A stretch of DNA of 64,000 bases from Comamonas sp. GB3 AK4-5 (GCF_041320665.1 NZ_CP166730.1:2418001-2482000); one strand, 5' to 3'; shown: positions 30,703 through 41,908, counted from the first letter of the stretch. Made by a program: numbers and translations. Notes: generated by a model not told the origin, from the sequence alone.

Positions 30703-31182
30703 ATGTCTTCAACCACACCATTCACCAGCCACCCAGTGGCCCGTACGCAGCCATGGCGCCGGGCTGCGGGCATATGGCTGTTGGTGGTCTGGATGCTGGC
30801 CATAGGTCTGGGGCCGCTGCTGGCGCGCATGCACCAGATCGTGCACCCTGCACAGCCGGTGGCCGTGCAGTTGCAACAAGCCGGGCAAGGCGTAGGCCTG
30901 GCCCGCAGCGAATCCCTGCAGCCCCAGAGCAGCCTGGCGCCGCCGCCGGGGAGCTGGGCGCATGCGCTGGGGGCCATGTTTGCCCACCACCACAGCCTGG
31001 ATTGCCAGGCGCTGGACCAACTGGCCCATGCCCAGGCCCCGGGCACGGTGGCCATGCTGTGGCTGTCTGCGGCCTTGCCGCTGTTTTTGGCGCCGCCGCT
31101 GCTGCCCTGGGTGTTGCTGGAGCGGCCCTGGGGCTGGACCGCGCGCGGACCGCCTGCGTCCTTCATCGCTGCAGCTGGGTGA
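30703..31182 (+). CDS. DUF2946-like membrane protein
   Basis: 159 residues: a membrane segment near residues 20-42 (AAGIWLLVVWMLAIGLGPLL), a periplasmic loop with FAHHHSLDCQALDQLAHAQA, and a second hydrophobic segment near 120-145. The arrangement of a His-rich stretch, a Cys and the DQL-H motif resembles DUF2946 proteins, which usually accompany TonB receptors for copper or zinc. The role is unknown; a small metal-handling or lid protein in the periplasm is plausible. It is placed directly upstream of the ZnuD-type receptor. Confidence 0.6.
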   Translation: MSSTTPFTSHPVARTQPWRRAAGIWLLVVWMLAIGLGPLLARMHQIVHPAQPVAVQLQQAGQGVGLARSESLQPQSSLAPPPGSWAHALGAMFAHHHSLDCQALDQLAHAQAPGTVAMLWLSAALPLFLAPPLLPWVLLERPWGWTARGPPASFIAAAG

Positions 31183-31489
31183 CTGTCAGCCTGCCTCTTC
31201 ATGGGGCAGGCAAGGCGGGCGCTGGCTGCATTCAGAGCGACCGAGCCCCTCTCTTTCCGAGGCCACAGCGCTGGCTGGCCCCATTGCCCGCTTGCCCCCG
31301 ATGGCGAGCAGGCTGGCCGAGAGATGGTGCTCTCGCTCTTTTCTTCATAGCAACTCATGCATACCTGCTGTGCATTTGCATGCTTTTTAGCGATGAAAAG
31401 ATTGCGCCATGCGCAATCCATGCTCCGTGGGGAGAGGGCAGGCGTACCCATATGTCGCCGCCGCCCAGCGAAGCTTGAGGGAGAAGTCC
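31183..31489. promoter_or_regulatory. Intergenic region before the TonB receptor
   Basis: A 307-bp gap without a convincing frame. Near 31356-31384 it has repeated GCAT/ATGC words (ATGCATACCTGCTGTGCAT and then TTGCATG) that echo the palindrome before the Zur-like gene, so this could be a second Zur operator controlling the receptor. The match is weak. Confidence 0.35.
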
Positions 31490-33718
31490 ATGCGGACAAT
31501 GAACAAAGAAGGCCAGGCCACCGTGGCTGCGGGCAAGGCCGGGTCTATGGTTGGGGCGGACGCGCCGTCGACGCTTTCCGGGCCGCGCACGCGCCGCCCC
31601 CATGCCATCACCGTGGCTTGCCTGATGCTGTTGGGAACCTGGGGCAGTGCGCCGGTGTTCGCGCAAAGTGCAGCACCCGGCGCAGCCCAGGCGCCTGCCG
31701 AAACCGCCGTGCCTGCTGCGCAGGAGACGGCCGCTCCGGCAGACCCAAGCCAGGCAGCAAGTGCCAATGAATCTACATTACATGAAATTAATGTGCGTAG
31801 CAGCGCTTGGTCCCTGGAGCAAACCAGCCTCGCGTCTCCCAGCAGTGTGCTGGCCGGCGACGCCCTGGAATCCCGCCGCAGCGCCACGCTGGGCGAAACA
31901 CTGGAACAAGAGTTGGGCGTGCAAGCCAGCCACTTTGGTGCCGGGGCCAGCCGTCCGGTGATCCGGGGCATGGATGGACCACGGGTGCAGGTGCTCAGCA
32001 GCGGCAGTGCCGTGCAGGACGCTTCCAGCGTCAGCCCTGATCACGCCGTCATGGCCGACCCCATGCTGGCCGAGCAGATCGAGGTGTTGCGCGGTCCATC
32101 GGCCTTGCTCTACGGCGGCGCCGTGGGCGGGGTGGTGAATGTGCTGGACAACAAAATCCCCACCGCCGTCCCAGAAAACGGCCTGCAGGGCAGCGCCCAG
32201 ACGCGCTACAGCACCGCAGACAAAGGTACGGTGGGCGCTTTCGGCCTCACCGGCGGCAAAGGCCCGCTGGTGGTGCATGTGGAAGGCATGGGGCGCAACG
32301 CCCAGGATTACCGCGTGGGCAGCGGTTGGGCCGATGGTGCCCGCGTGCCGGGCAGCTTCAGCAGCGGTGAAACCGGCAGCCTGGGCCTGAGCTGGGTGGG
32401 CAGCGAAGGCTATCTGGGCCTGGCCTACACCCGCCAGAACGCCCGCTACGGCCTGCCGGGCCACGAGCATGTGGACTGCCACCCCCATGGCGACCATCTG
32501 CATTGCGGCGGCCATGGACACAACCACGGAGGCCACAACCACAGCCATGGGGATGATGAAGAGGCGCCCACGGTCAATATGCGCAGCAACCGCTGGGATT
32601 TGCGCGGTGCCTGGCGCAACCCGGTGGTCGGCATCGCTGCCGTGCGCCTGAATGCCAGCACCACGCGCTACGCCCATGACGAGCTGGACGATGGCGTGGT
32701 TGCCACCGAATTCCGCAACCGGGCCCATGATCTGCGTCTGGAGGTGGAGCACCAGCCCCTGGCCGGTTTGAGCGGCGTGTTCGGCCTGCAAAGCGGCCAA
32801 AGCCGTTTCAGCGCCGAAGGCGAAGAGGCCACCGTACAGCCCACGGACACCCGCAGCTGGGGCCTGTTCTGGCTGGAGCGCTACCAACTGGGCGACTGGA
32901 CGCTGCAGGGCGCCTTGCGCCATGACCAGCAGCGCGTGCGCGCCTTGCAATCCGATGTGGAGCGCACGCACAACGGCAGCTCGGCCTCGCTGGGCGCGGT
33001 CTGGCGCTTTCAGCCGGGCTGGCAGGCCAGCCTGAGCTACACCCATGCCAACCGCCTGCCCACTGCACAAGAGCTGTTTGCCGACGGCCCCCACCTGGCC
33101 ACCAATGCCTGGGAGCGGGGTGACAGCAATCTGGGGCGCGAAACCTCGCACGCCTGGGACCTGGGCCTGCGCAAGACGGCGGGCGACACCACCTGGGGCC
33201 TGAGCCTCTACCACCACCAGGTCAATGGCTACATCTACGGCCGCACGCTGGATGTGCAGGATGGCTTTCAGTTGCTGCAATACAGCCAGGCCGATGCTCG
33301 CTTTACCGGGCTGGAAGCCGAGATGCGCCACCGCTTCAACGCCACCTGGGCACTGCGCCTGTGGGGCGATATGGTGCGTGCCGAGCGCAACGACGGCACC
33401 CGCCTGCCACGCATTGCCCCTGCGCGGGTCGGCGCGCAGCTGCAGGCCCGCTGGCAAGGTTGGAAGGGCAGTGTGGAATGGGTGCAGGCCGCCCGCCAGT
33501 CGCGCGTGGCGCCGCTGGAAACGGCAACCCCCGGCTACGGCATGCTGCATGCCGGCATCAGCTACCAGCTGCGCACGCCACAGGGCCAGCCGTTGGAGCT
33601 GTTTGTGCAAGGCCGCAACCTGACCAACCGCCTGGCCTATGCCCACACCAGCTTCATCAAGGATGCCGCACCGCTGATGGGGCGCAACATCACGCTGGGT
33701 GTGAAGATGGACTTTTAA
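31490..33718 (+). CDS. znuD: TonB-dependent zinc receptor, ZnuD type
   Basis: A 742-residue outer-membrane receptor. It has an unusually long N-terminus before a signal peptide ending APVFAQ, and a plug domain with LGVQASHFGAGASRPVIRGM and EQIEVLRGPSALLYGGAVGG. A beta-barrel follows, ending in a C-terminal Phe (LGVKMDF). An extracellular loop at about residues 324-358 is packed with His, Asp and two Cys (for example HPHGDHLHCGGHGHNHGG), the hallmark of ZnuD zinc receptors. The start at 31490 has GAGGGA upstream; 31499 is possible. TonB-driven uptake of zinc, or of zinc carried by a ligand, is the expected role. Confidence 0.85.
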   Translation: MRTMNKEGQATVAAGKAGSMVGADAPSTLSGPRTRRPHAITVACLMLLGTWGSAPVFAQSAAPGAAQAPAETAVPAAQETAAPADPSQAASANESTLHEINVRSSAWSLEQTSLASPSSVLAGDALESRRSATLGETLEQELGVQASHFGAGASRPVIRGMDGPRVQVLSSGSAVQDASSVSPDHAVMADPMLAEQIEVLRGPSALLYGGAVGGVVNVLDNKIPTAVPENGLQGSAQTRYSTADKGTVGAFGLTGGKGPLVVHVEGMGRNAQDYRVGSGWADGARVPGSFSSGETGSLGLSWVGSEGYLGLAYTRQNARYGLPGHEHVDCHPHGDHLHCGGHGHNHGGHNHSHGDDEEAPTVNMRSNRWDLRGAWRNPVVGIAAVRLNASTTRYAHDELDDGVVATEFRNRAHDLRLEVEHQPLAGLSGVFGLQSGQSRFSAEGEEATVQPTDTRSWGLFWLERYQLGDWTLQGALRHDQQRVRALQSDVERTHNGSSASLGAVWRFQPGWQASLSYTHANRLPTAQELFADGPHLATNAWERGDSNLGRETSHAWDLGLRKTAGDTTWGLSLYHHQVNGYIYGRTLDVQDGFQLLQYSQADARFTGLEAEMRHRFNATWALRLWGDMVRAERNDGTRLPRIAPARVGAQLQARWQGWKGSVEWVQAARQSRVAPLETATPGYGMLHAGISYQLRTPQGQPLELFVQGRNLTNRLAYAHTSFIKDAAPLMGRNITLGVKMDF

Positions 33719-33739
33719 GTTCAGACTGCCTCCTTCTCC

Positions 33740-33770
33740 AAGGCGCCCGCTGCAAGGCTGGCGCCTTTTT
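33740..33770 (+). terminator. Rho-independent terminator after znuD
   Basis: Hairpin AAGGCGCC-N12-GGCGCCTT followed by TTT, starting 21 bp after the receptor stop codon. Confidence 0.8.
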
Positions 33771-33845
33771 GCTGCCTGCTGCCTTCGCTCATCGCCTCCT
33801 GAACTTGGTCGACAATGGCGGGCATTCGGAACACCCAGACAGCCC

Positions 33846-34370
33846 ATGAGCGCCGCCACAGAAAACACACCAGCCCCCGTCGAAAAAACCGCCAGCGCCC
33901 CAGACTGGGCCGCCTGGAGCCGCGAAGCCGTGGAGATGATGGTGGCCCGCAATGCCGAATGGCCGCGCCAGTTCGGTTTGCAAGGCTCACCCCAATACCG
34001 CTGGGACCTGGACCGCGCCACCCTGGTGCTGGAAGGGCCGCTGCACGAAGTGGTGGCCACGGTCTGCCTGGTTGGCACCACCAGCGACAGCGAGAACAGC
34101 TTTTTGTGGAGCTGGGCCAATGAAGCCATTCCCCCGCTGCATGGCCAGGCCCTGGAAGTGGTGCATGACTTTGGCCGCGAACACCAGCTGGCCTTGCTGA
34201 CCACGGCACGCATCCCCGGCGGACGCCCTGAGGCCACGGAATGCCTGTGCATCGCCGCCCGCCTGCAGCGCGCCATGGGCACCTTTATTGACCAGCAGGG
34301 CGATGTCACGTTGTACTTCACCCTCTTGCATGCCCAGTTGGCCCCCATGGATGTGCAACTGCCCAACTAA
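33846..34370 (+). CDS. DUF6882-like hypothetical protein
   Basis: 174 residues, soluble. The segment NSFLWSWANEAIPPLHGQAL resembles the WLWAWANPSIP core of DUF6882 proteins, and the surrounding order (a strand with W-D at the start, then this core) also fits. Function of that family is unknown. It is followed 15 bp later by the aminoglycoside-kinase-like gene on the same strand, so the two are probably co-transcribed. Confidence 0.6.
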   Translation: MSAATENTPAPVEKTASAPDWAAWSREAVEMMVARNAEWPRQFGLQGSPQYRWDLDRATLVLEGPLHEVVATVCLVGTTSDSENSFLWSWANEAIPPLHGQALEVVHDFGREHQLALLTTARIPGGRPEATECLCIAARLQRAMGTFIDQQGDVTLYFTLLHAQLAPMDVQLPN

Positions 34371-34385
34371 GGTCACGCCAGACCC

Positions 34386-35204
34386 ATGAGCTTGCCTGTA
34401 TTGCCAGCCATGTTGACGGCCTATCTGGAGCCGTGGGGGCTGGTGCCGGATGGTGAGCCCATGCTGAGCCCCAACGGGCAACTGCTGCCGGTGCGATGCG
34501 AGGGCCTGCCCGCCATGCTGAAAGTGGCCACCGAGGAAGAAGAGAAACGCGGCGCTGCCCTGATGGCCTGGTGGCAAGGGCAGGGCGCCGCCAGGGTGCT
34601 GGCCCATGGTGGCGATGCGCTGCTGCTGGAGCGCGCCCAGGGGCCCAGGAGCCTGGATGAACTTGCACGCCATGGGCATGACGAGGAGGCCTGCCGCATC
34701 ATGTGCGAAGTTGTCGCCAGGCTGCACACGCCGCGCGCGGCGCCGTTGCCGGTGCTGACGGATTTGCGGCCCTGGTTTCAGGCGCTGCACCACTGTGCAG
34801 GGGTACAGGTACAGGGCGGTATCTTTGCCACGGCTGCAGCAACGGCCACAGCGCTGCTGGCCGGGCCCCAGGATGTGGTGGCCCTGCACGGCGATATACA
34901 CCACGGCAACATCCTCGACTTTGGCCCGCGTGGGTGGCTGGCGATAGACCCCAAGGGCCTGGTGGGCGAGCGTGGGGTTGACTACGCCAATCTGTTTTGC
35001 AACCCAGATGCGCAAACTGCCACCGACCCGGCGCGGTTTGAGCGCAGGCTGGAGGTGGTGGCCGCAGCGGCAGGCCTGGAGCCGCAACGGCTGTTGCAGT
35101 GGATTCTGGCTTGGGCCGGCCTTTCTGCGGCATGGCATCTGGAGGATGGCAGCAACCCCGATACGGCCCTGGCGGTGGCCCACATGGCCGCGGCCAGACT
35201 TTGA
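34386..35204 (+). CDS. Aminoglycoside/hydroxyurea kinase-like protein (APH fold)
   Basis: 272 residues. The phosphotransferase catalytic loop is ALHGDIHHGNIL (Asp and Asn), and the metal-binding motif is AIDPKGLVGERGVDYANLF. These match the streptomycin 6-kinase/aminoglycoside-hydroxyurea family (PF04655). The N-lobe has a Lys in AMLKVATEEEEKRG at the ATP site. Chromosomal members are often of unknown substrate, so resistance cannot be claimed. It is probably in one unit with the upstream DUF6882-like gene. Confidence 0.82.
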   Translation: MSLPVLPAMLTAYLEPWGLVPDGEPMLSPNGQLLPVRCEGLPAMLKVATEEEEKRGAALMAWWQGQGAARVLAHGGDALLLERAQGPRSLDELARHGHDEEACRIMCEVVARLHTPRAAPLPVLTDLRPWFQALHHCAGVQVQGGIFATAAATATALLAGPQDVVALHGDIHHGNILDFGPRGWLAIDPKGLVGERGVDYANLFCNPDAQTATDPARFERRLEVVAAAAGLEPQRLLQWILAWAGLSAAWHLEDGSNPDTALAVAHMAAARL

Positions 35205-35370
35205 GCGGTGTGATGCTTCATTGCAGCATATTTGCCACGCAGCGTTGATGCTCTGCCCGCAGATTGACTAGAATGGGCCGCTTACTTCCTTCTTGAAGCT
35301 GCTGCTCGAAGGTACCAGGCTTTCCCGCCTTAGCGGGGAGGCTGCATTTGCGTACCTCAGTTTCAGCATC

Positions 35371-36774
35371 ATGTCGCACTCTTTGGGAAAGCTTTCCCGA
35401 CTGCAAAAAGCCCTGTCTCGCCAGGGCATCCAGGTCTCTTACCGAGACAATATCTACCAAATCCACAACGAGCAGGCCGCCGCCAGCATCTTGCTGCCAG
35501 CCAGTTTGCCGCTGGAGCACAAAGCCGTCAGCCAGTTGCTGGACTTCGCCTCCGTGGCCGATCCCAACGGCCATGGCGCAGTCTGCAAGGCCTGTGCGAC
35601 GCCGGACTTTCACCCCGGCAGCATTGCGCCAGTGGGGTCGGTGGTGGCCACCTCGCCGGACTTTGTGATTCCCGCCGCCATCGGCACGGACATCAACTGC
35701 GGCATACGCTTGATGAGCACAGGGCTGACCCAGGCGCAGGCCGAGCAGCACAAACCCACCATCATCGCGCGCCTGACCCAGGCCATTCTCAAAAACGGCC
35801 GCGATGTGCCGGTGCGCAGCGAGGGCTTCAAGGCCCTGTTTGATGAAGGCCCCTCGGCCTTTATCGATGCGCTGCCTGCGCTGGGCTTGTGGCAGGGCGT
35901 GGACCGCGACCGCCTACAGGCCGAGCTGGCCCACTGCGTGGGCTTGCAGGACTTTGCCGGGCAGAGCCGCTACGCCCCCGAGGCCTTGCTGCAGGCGCGA
36001 GAAATCGTGCGCCCACCTTCGGCAGCCGATCTGGGCAGTGGCAACCATTTTCTGGAGTTCTGCGTGGTGGACGAGGTCTACGACCGCCATGCAGCCTATT
36101 CCGCAGGGCTGAAAAAAGGTGATGTCACGGTGATGATCCACACCGGCTCACGTGATGTGGGCTTTTACGTGGGTCGCCGCTGGATGGACCTGGCCAGGCA
36201 GCAATGGCCGCAGGGTCGCAAGCACCCCGCTCACGGTCTGTATGGTCTGAGCGGCGCACTGGCAGGCGAGTACCTGCAGGCCATGGGCGTGGCCGCGCGC
36301 TATGCCTGGTTCAACCGCATGGCCTTGGCCGAGCTGGTGCGTTTGCAACTGGCCGATCTTGCGCCGCCCGATGCCTCGCGGTTGATCGTGGATGTGCCGC
36401 ACAACGTGGTCATGACCGAGGGCGAGTTGAATGTGCACCGCAAAGGCTCCACACCTGCCCATGCAGGCCAGTGGGCGTTGATTCCCGGCTCCATGGGGGA
36501 TTACTCGTTTCTGGTCCAGGGCCTGGGCAACGAAGACTGGTTGCAGTCCTGTAGCCATGGGGCGGGCCGCCAGGTGCGCCGGCAGGACACGCGGCGCATG
36601 AAGCAGGCCCTGGTCGAGTCCGTCTGGCAGTGCATCACCTTGCGCGAGGAGCGTTTGATCGAGGAGGCGCCCAGCGCCTACAAGCCCGTGGGGCCGGTGT
36701 TGCAGGCACAGGAGGAGGCCGGCTTGATTCGTGCCAGCGTCAGGCTCAAGCCCTGGCTGACCTTCAAGGCCTGA
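35371..36774 (+). CDS. RtcB family RNA ligase-like protein
   Basis: 467 residues. RtcB signatures are present: the metal motif GTDINCG (D107, C110), GSGNHFLEFC, HTGSRDVG, a VDVPHNVV segment, and the guanylylated-His region SCSHGAGR near the C-terminus. RtcB joins RNA 2',3'-cyclic phosphate and 5'-OH ends using GTP and manganese. It is longer than E. coli RtcB (408 residues), and no rtcA or rtcR lies nearby, so it may belong to one of the divergent RtcB paralogue groups. The start at 35371 (MSHSLGKLSRL) fits the family; the frame is open to 35293. Confidence 0.85.
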   Translation: MSHSLGKLSRLQKALSRQGIQVSYRDNIYQIHNEQAAASILLPASLPLEHKAVSQLLDFASVADPNGHGAVCKACATPDFHPGSIAPVGSVVATSPDFVIPAAIGTDINCGIRLMSTGLTQAQAEQHKPTIIARLTQAILKNGRDVPVRSEGFKALFDEGPSAFIDALPALGLWQGVDRDRLQAELAHCVGLQDFAGQSRYAPEALLQAREIVRPPSAADLGSGNHFLEFCVVDEVYDRHAAYSAGLKKGDVTVMIHTGSRDVGFYVGRRWMDLARQQWPQGRKHPAHGLYGLSGALAGEYLQAMGVAARYAWFNRMALAELVRLQLADLAPPDASRLIVDVPHNVVMTEGELNVHRKGSTPAHAGQWALIPGSMGDYSFLVQGLGNEDWLQSCSHGAGRQVRRQDTRRMKQALVESVWQCITLREERLIEEAPSAYKPVGPVLQAQEEAGLIRASVRLKPWLTFKA

Positions 36775-36797
36775 GCGCGTCAGGCACACACCGAAAA

Positions 36798-36825
36798 CAC
36801 CAAACGCCCCGAAGGGCGCTTGGTG
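36798..36825. terminator. Shared terminator between the RtcB-like gene and katG
   Basis: Hairpin CACCAAACGCCC-N4-GGGCGCTTGGTG (arms complementary with one mismatch) between convergent stop codons; a T-run follows on the minus strand. Confidence 0.7.
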
Positions 36826-36870
36826 GGGAGGCGATGGGCCGTGGCACGCTGTCCGCGCCACGGGGCTGCA

Positions 36871-39111
<2,241 letters not shown>

Positions 39112-39137
39112 TCAGAGGTGTGCAATCGGGGTTTGTT

Positions 39138-39162
39138 CATTGATAGTTCATTGCTATCAATG
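39138..39162. promoter_or_regulatory. OxyR-like site upstream of katG
   Basis: Perfect inverted repeat CATTGATAG-N7-CTATCAATG. The core ATAG-N7-CTAT is exactly the half-site of the OxyR recognition pattern, and katG is a standard OxyR target. The second half-site expected one turn away is poorly conserved. Confidence 0.6.
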
Positions 39163-39307
39163 TGGGATTTATTATCGGCTTGCCCTATTGGGTGTACAAG
39201 GCGAAACCGATTGAAAAAACCCAAGTCCACCATAGACGAAAACATGGTGCCCCCCGATGTCCCAGCACATGTGCTGGGGCATGGCCGTTGTCAGACAGAA
39301 CCTCGAA

Positions 39308-39850
39308 TTAGCCTGCGACCAGCTTGTGCACCAGATCGGCCGCGGTCGAGGCGCCGTATTTGCGCATCAGCCGGGCCCGGTAGATCTCCACCGTGCGGTG
39401 GCTGATGGCCAGGGCTTTGCCGATTTCCTTGGAGGTCAGCCCCTCCAGCAACCGGGCTGCCACCTCACGTTCGCGGCCGGTGAGCTCGGCCTTGACAGGG
39501 CGCTGGGAAGACAGGTCTTCAAAACTCCAGATGCCGGAGGCATGGGGGTTGTCGCGGTCCAGCGCGCGGCCGCTGACATGGCACCAGAAAGTCTCGCCGC
39601 TGGCGCGTTTCATGATGCGGTTGTCGGAATAGTGGCCCTTGGCATTGAGAATCGGGGCCATGCGGGCACCTAGGCGCTCGTACTCGTCGGCGCTGGGGTA
39701 GAGGATCTGGAACGATTGCCCCACCATCAATTCGCGCGAGATGGCGAACATCTCGCAGACCTGGTGGTTGCAGTCCACCATGGTGCGGTTGCGCGAGATC
39801 ACCAGGCCCACAGGAGCCATCTCGAACGCCAGCTTGTAATCCATCTCCAT
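39308..39850 (-). CDS. PAS-LuxR transcriptional regulator
   Basis: 180 residues: an N-terminal PAS domain (residues about 5-115, with LVISRNRTMVDCNHQVCEMF and SGETFWCHVSGRALD) joined to a LuxR-type helix-turn-helix (ELTGREREVAARLLEGLTSK then EIGKALAISHRTVEIYRARL). There is no receiver domain, so it is likely a one-component sensor. It is divergent from the CoA-transferase operon across 74 bp, so it probably regulates that operon. The effector is unknown. Confidence 0.87.
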   Translation of the reverse strand: MEMDYKLAFEMAPVGLVISRNRTMVDCNHQVCEMFAISRELMVGQSFQILYPSADEYERLGARMAPILNAKGHYSDNRIMKRASGETFWCHVSGRALDRDNPHASGIWSFEDLSSQRPVKAELTGREREVAARLLEGLTSKEIGKALAISHRTVEIYRARLMRKYGASTAADLVHKLVAG

Positions 39851-39924
39851 GGTGCAACTCTTTACGAAAAACTACTTAATTACATACGTAGTATCGTAGT
39901 GCATTACACAACAAGGAGACTTGC
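39851..39924. promoter_or_regulatory. Divergent promoter region between PAS-LuxR gene and CoA-transferase operon
   Basis: A 74-bp AT-rich spacer containing ACTAC at 39871-39875 and two GTAGT copies at 39888-39892 and 39896-39900, i.e. inverted and direct half-sites that could bind the divergently encoded regulator. AAGGAG before the CoA-transferase start is a strong ribosome site. Confidence 0.4.
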
Positions 39925-40623
39925 ATGAAAAAGCTCTACCCTTCCGCCGCCGCTGCGCTGCAAAGCGTGGTGGCCGATGGACAGCTGCTGGCTGTCGGTG
40001 GTTTTGGGCTCTGCGGCATTCCCGAGGCCCTGATCGACGCACTGCGCGACAGCGGTGTCACCGGCCTGACCATTGCCTCGAACAATGCCGGCGTGGACGG
40101 CTTTGGTCTGGGCAAGCTGCTGGAAACACGCCAGATCAAGAAGATGATTGCCAGCTATGTGGGCGAGAACAAGGAGTTCGAGCGCCAGTACCTGGCGGGC
40201 GAGCTGGAGCTGGAATTCACGCCCCAGGGCACGCTGGCCGAGAAGATGCGCGCCGGCGGTGCCGGCATTCCCGCCTTCTTCACCAAGACTGGTGTGGGCA
40301 CGCAAGTGGCCGAAGGCAAGGAGCTGCGCGAGTTTGATGGCGAAACCTATGTGATGGAGCGTTCCATCGTGGCCGATGTGGCCCTGGTGAAAGCCTGGCG
40401 TGCCGACAAGAGCGGCAACCTGCAGTTCCGCCTGACGGCGCGCAACTTCAACCCGGCTGCCGCCACCTGCGGCAAGGTCTGCATCGTGGAAGTGGAAGAG
40501 CTGGTGGAAGTGGGCGAGATCGCACCGGACGACATCCATCTGCCCGGCATTTATGTGCACCGCATCGTGCACAACGCCACGCCCGAAAAGCGCATCGAAA
40601 AACGCACGGTGCGCGAGGCTTGA
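39925..40623 (+). CDS. scoA: 3-oxoacid CoA-transferase subunit A
   Basis: 232 residues of the alpha subunit of succinyl-CoA:3-oxoacid CoA transferase. [17 protein letters not shown] is the family 1 CoA-transferase N-terminal block, followed by [19 protein letters not shown] and [16 protein letters not shown]. It forms a heterodimer or heterotetramer with the subunit B encoded 517 bp downstream, activating acetoacetate or 3-oxoadipate by transfer from succinyl-CoA. Which substrate is used cannot be decided here. AAGGAG precedes the start. Confidence 0.93.
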   Translation: MKKLYPSAAAALQSVVADGQLLAVGGFGLCGIPEALIDALRDSGVTGLTIASNNAGVDGFGLGKLLETRQIKKMIASYVGENKEFERQYLAGELELEFTPQGTLAEKMRAGGAGIPAFFTKTGVGTQVAEGKELREFDGETYVMERSIVADVALVKAWRADKSGNLQFRLTARNFNPAAATCGKVCIVEVEELVEVGEIAPDDIHLPGIYVHRIVHNATPEKRIEKRTVREA

Positions 40624-40626
40624 TCC

Positions 40627-41109
40627 ATGGCGACTGTGTCCAATTTGTCCGACCACGAGGGGGCGGAACCTTCCGCCCCAGCAGTCTTTCGCCCGCTCAA
40701 CGCGCAAGAGCTGGAACAGCTGGACCGTGAGCGCCTGCTGGTGTGCCAGGTGGCCGCACGTGAGCTGGGGCTGATGGACTGGAGCATGGACCGCAGCGGT
40801 CTGGCCCAGTTGCAGGGGCTGCTCGATCGCGGCCTGGTGCAGCCCGACAACCTGCTCCTGGCCCAGGGCCTGGGCGTGGTGCTGGGCGACGCACTCACCT
40901 GCGAAATGGACGACATGGACTGGCATATGGTGACCGACGACTGGGGTACAGACCCGGTGGTGCGCTATCGCGAGACCACCATACAGGTGGGTGCCCGCGG
41001 CATGGTCATCAAACGACTGGAAGACGGTCGCGCCGTCGACCTGGTGCATCTGCTCGATGGTGTGGTGGAACACCTGCAGCCCATGATCGACTCCGGCGAC
41101 TATCAATAA
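40627..41109 (+). CDS. DUF3806-like protein between CoA-transferase subunits
   Basis: 160 residues, soluble and acidic. It begins 4 bp after subunit A and ends 31 bp before subunit B, so it lies inside the operon. LGVVLGDALTCEMDDMDWHM and DDWGTDPVVRYRETTIQVGA resemble the DUF3806 domain, whose function is unknown. Subunits A and B of this enzyme are normally adjacent, so the insertion is notable. A chaperone or inhibitor of the transferase, or simple hitch-hiking, are both possible. Confidence 0.7.
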   Translation: MATVSNLSDHEGAEPSAPAVFRPLNAQELEQLDRERLLVCQVAARELGLMDWSMDRSGLAQLQGLLDRGLVQPDNLLLAQGLGVVLGDALTCEMDDMDWHMVTDDWGTDPVVRYRETTIQVGARGMVIKRLEDGRAVDLVHLLDGVVEHLQPMIDSGDYQ

Positions 41110-41139
41110 CGTCAATCACGATTTATTCAGGAGGCACTT

Positions 41140-41778
41140 ATGCCTTGGACCCAAGACCAGATGGCCGCGCGTGCGGCCCAAGAACTCGAAGACGGCTTCT
41201 ATGTGAACCTCGGCATCGGCATTCCTACGCTGGTGGCCAACCACACGGGCGACAAGGAAGTGTGGCTGCAGTCCGAAAACGGCATGCTGGGCATTGGCCC
41301 GTTTCCCACCGAAGACCAGGTCGATGCCGACCTGATCAACGCCGGCAAGCAGACCGTGACCACGATTGCCGGCTCGGCCATTTTTGGCTCGGACCAGTCG
41401 TTTGCCATGATCCGTGGCGGCAAGATCAACCTGTCCATCCTGGGCGCCATGCAGGTCAGCGAAAAGGGTGACCTGGCCAACTGGATGATTCCCGGCAAGA
41501 TGGTCAAGGGAATGGGCGGCGCCATGGACCTGGTGGCAGGCGTGAAGCGCGTCATCGTGCTGATGGAGCATGTGGCCAAGAAAAAGGACGGCACCACCGA
41601 CCTGAAGATTCTGCCGAATTGCTCGCTGCCACTGACCGGTGTGGGCGTGGTGGACCGCATCATCACCGACCTGGGCGTGATGGATGTGACCCCCGAAGGT
41701 CTGAAGCTGGTGGAGCTGGCACCCGGCGTGAGCCTGGAAGAAATCCAGTCCAAGACGGGCGTGAAGCTGCTGGCTTGA
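41140..41778 (+). CDS. scoB: 3-oxoacid CoA-transferase subunit B
   Basis: 212 residues of the beta subunit. [14 protein letters not shown] opens the domain; E46 in [12 protein letters not shown] is the catalytic glutamate that forms the enzyme-CoA thioester. [20 protein letters not shown] and [16 protein letters not shown] follow. CAGGAGG stands ahead of the ATG. It partners with subunit A in the same operon. A strong hairpin follows about 30 bp after the stop. Confidence 0.94.
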   Translation: MPWTQDQMAARAAQELEDGFYVNLGIGIPTLVANHTGDKEVWLQSENGMLGIGPFPTEDQVDADLINAGKQTVTTIAGSAIFGSDQSFAMIRGGKINLSILGAMQVSEKGDLANWMIPGKMVKGMGGAMDLVAGVKRVIVLMEHVAKKKDGTTDLKILPNCSLPLTGVGVVDRIITDLGVMDVTPEGLKLVELAPGVSLEEIQSKTGVKLLA

Positions 41779-41803
41779 TGCCACGCGCTGCGCGAGACTG
41801 AGC

Positions 41804-41829
41804 AAAAAGGGGGCCCCGTGAGGGCCCCT
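41804..41829. terminator. Strong GC hairpin after scoB
   Basis: GGGGCCC-N5-GGGCCCC with an A-run on its left side; it has the T-run of a classical terminator only when read on the minus strand, but the stem is strong enough to mark the operon end. Confidence 0.55.
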
Positions 41830-41908
41830 CTTGTCGTCGTACGGGCTGGTATTGATGCGTTGATGCGCACGTTTCGTATGATCGGGGAAGTTCCAATCAC
41901 CAAGCTGC

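Noticed and set aside
41804..41829. Small RNA gene after scoB
   Set aside because: Only a single GC hairpin is visible; it is better explained as an operon-end structure.
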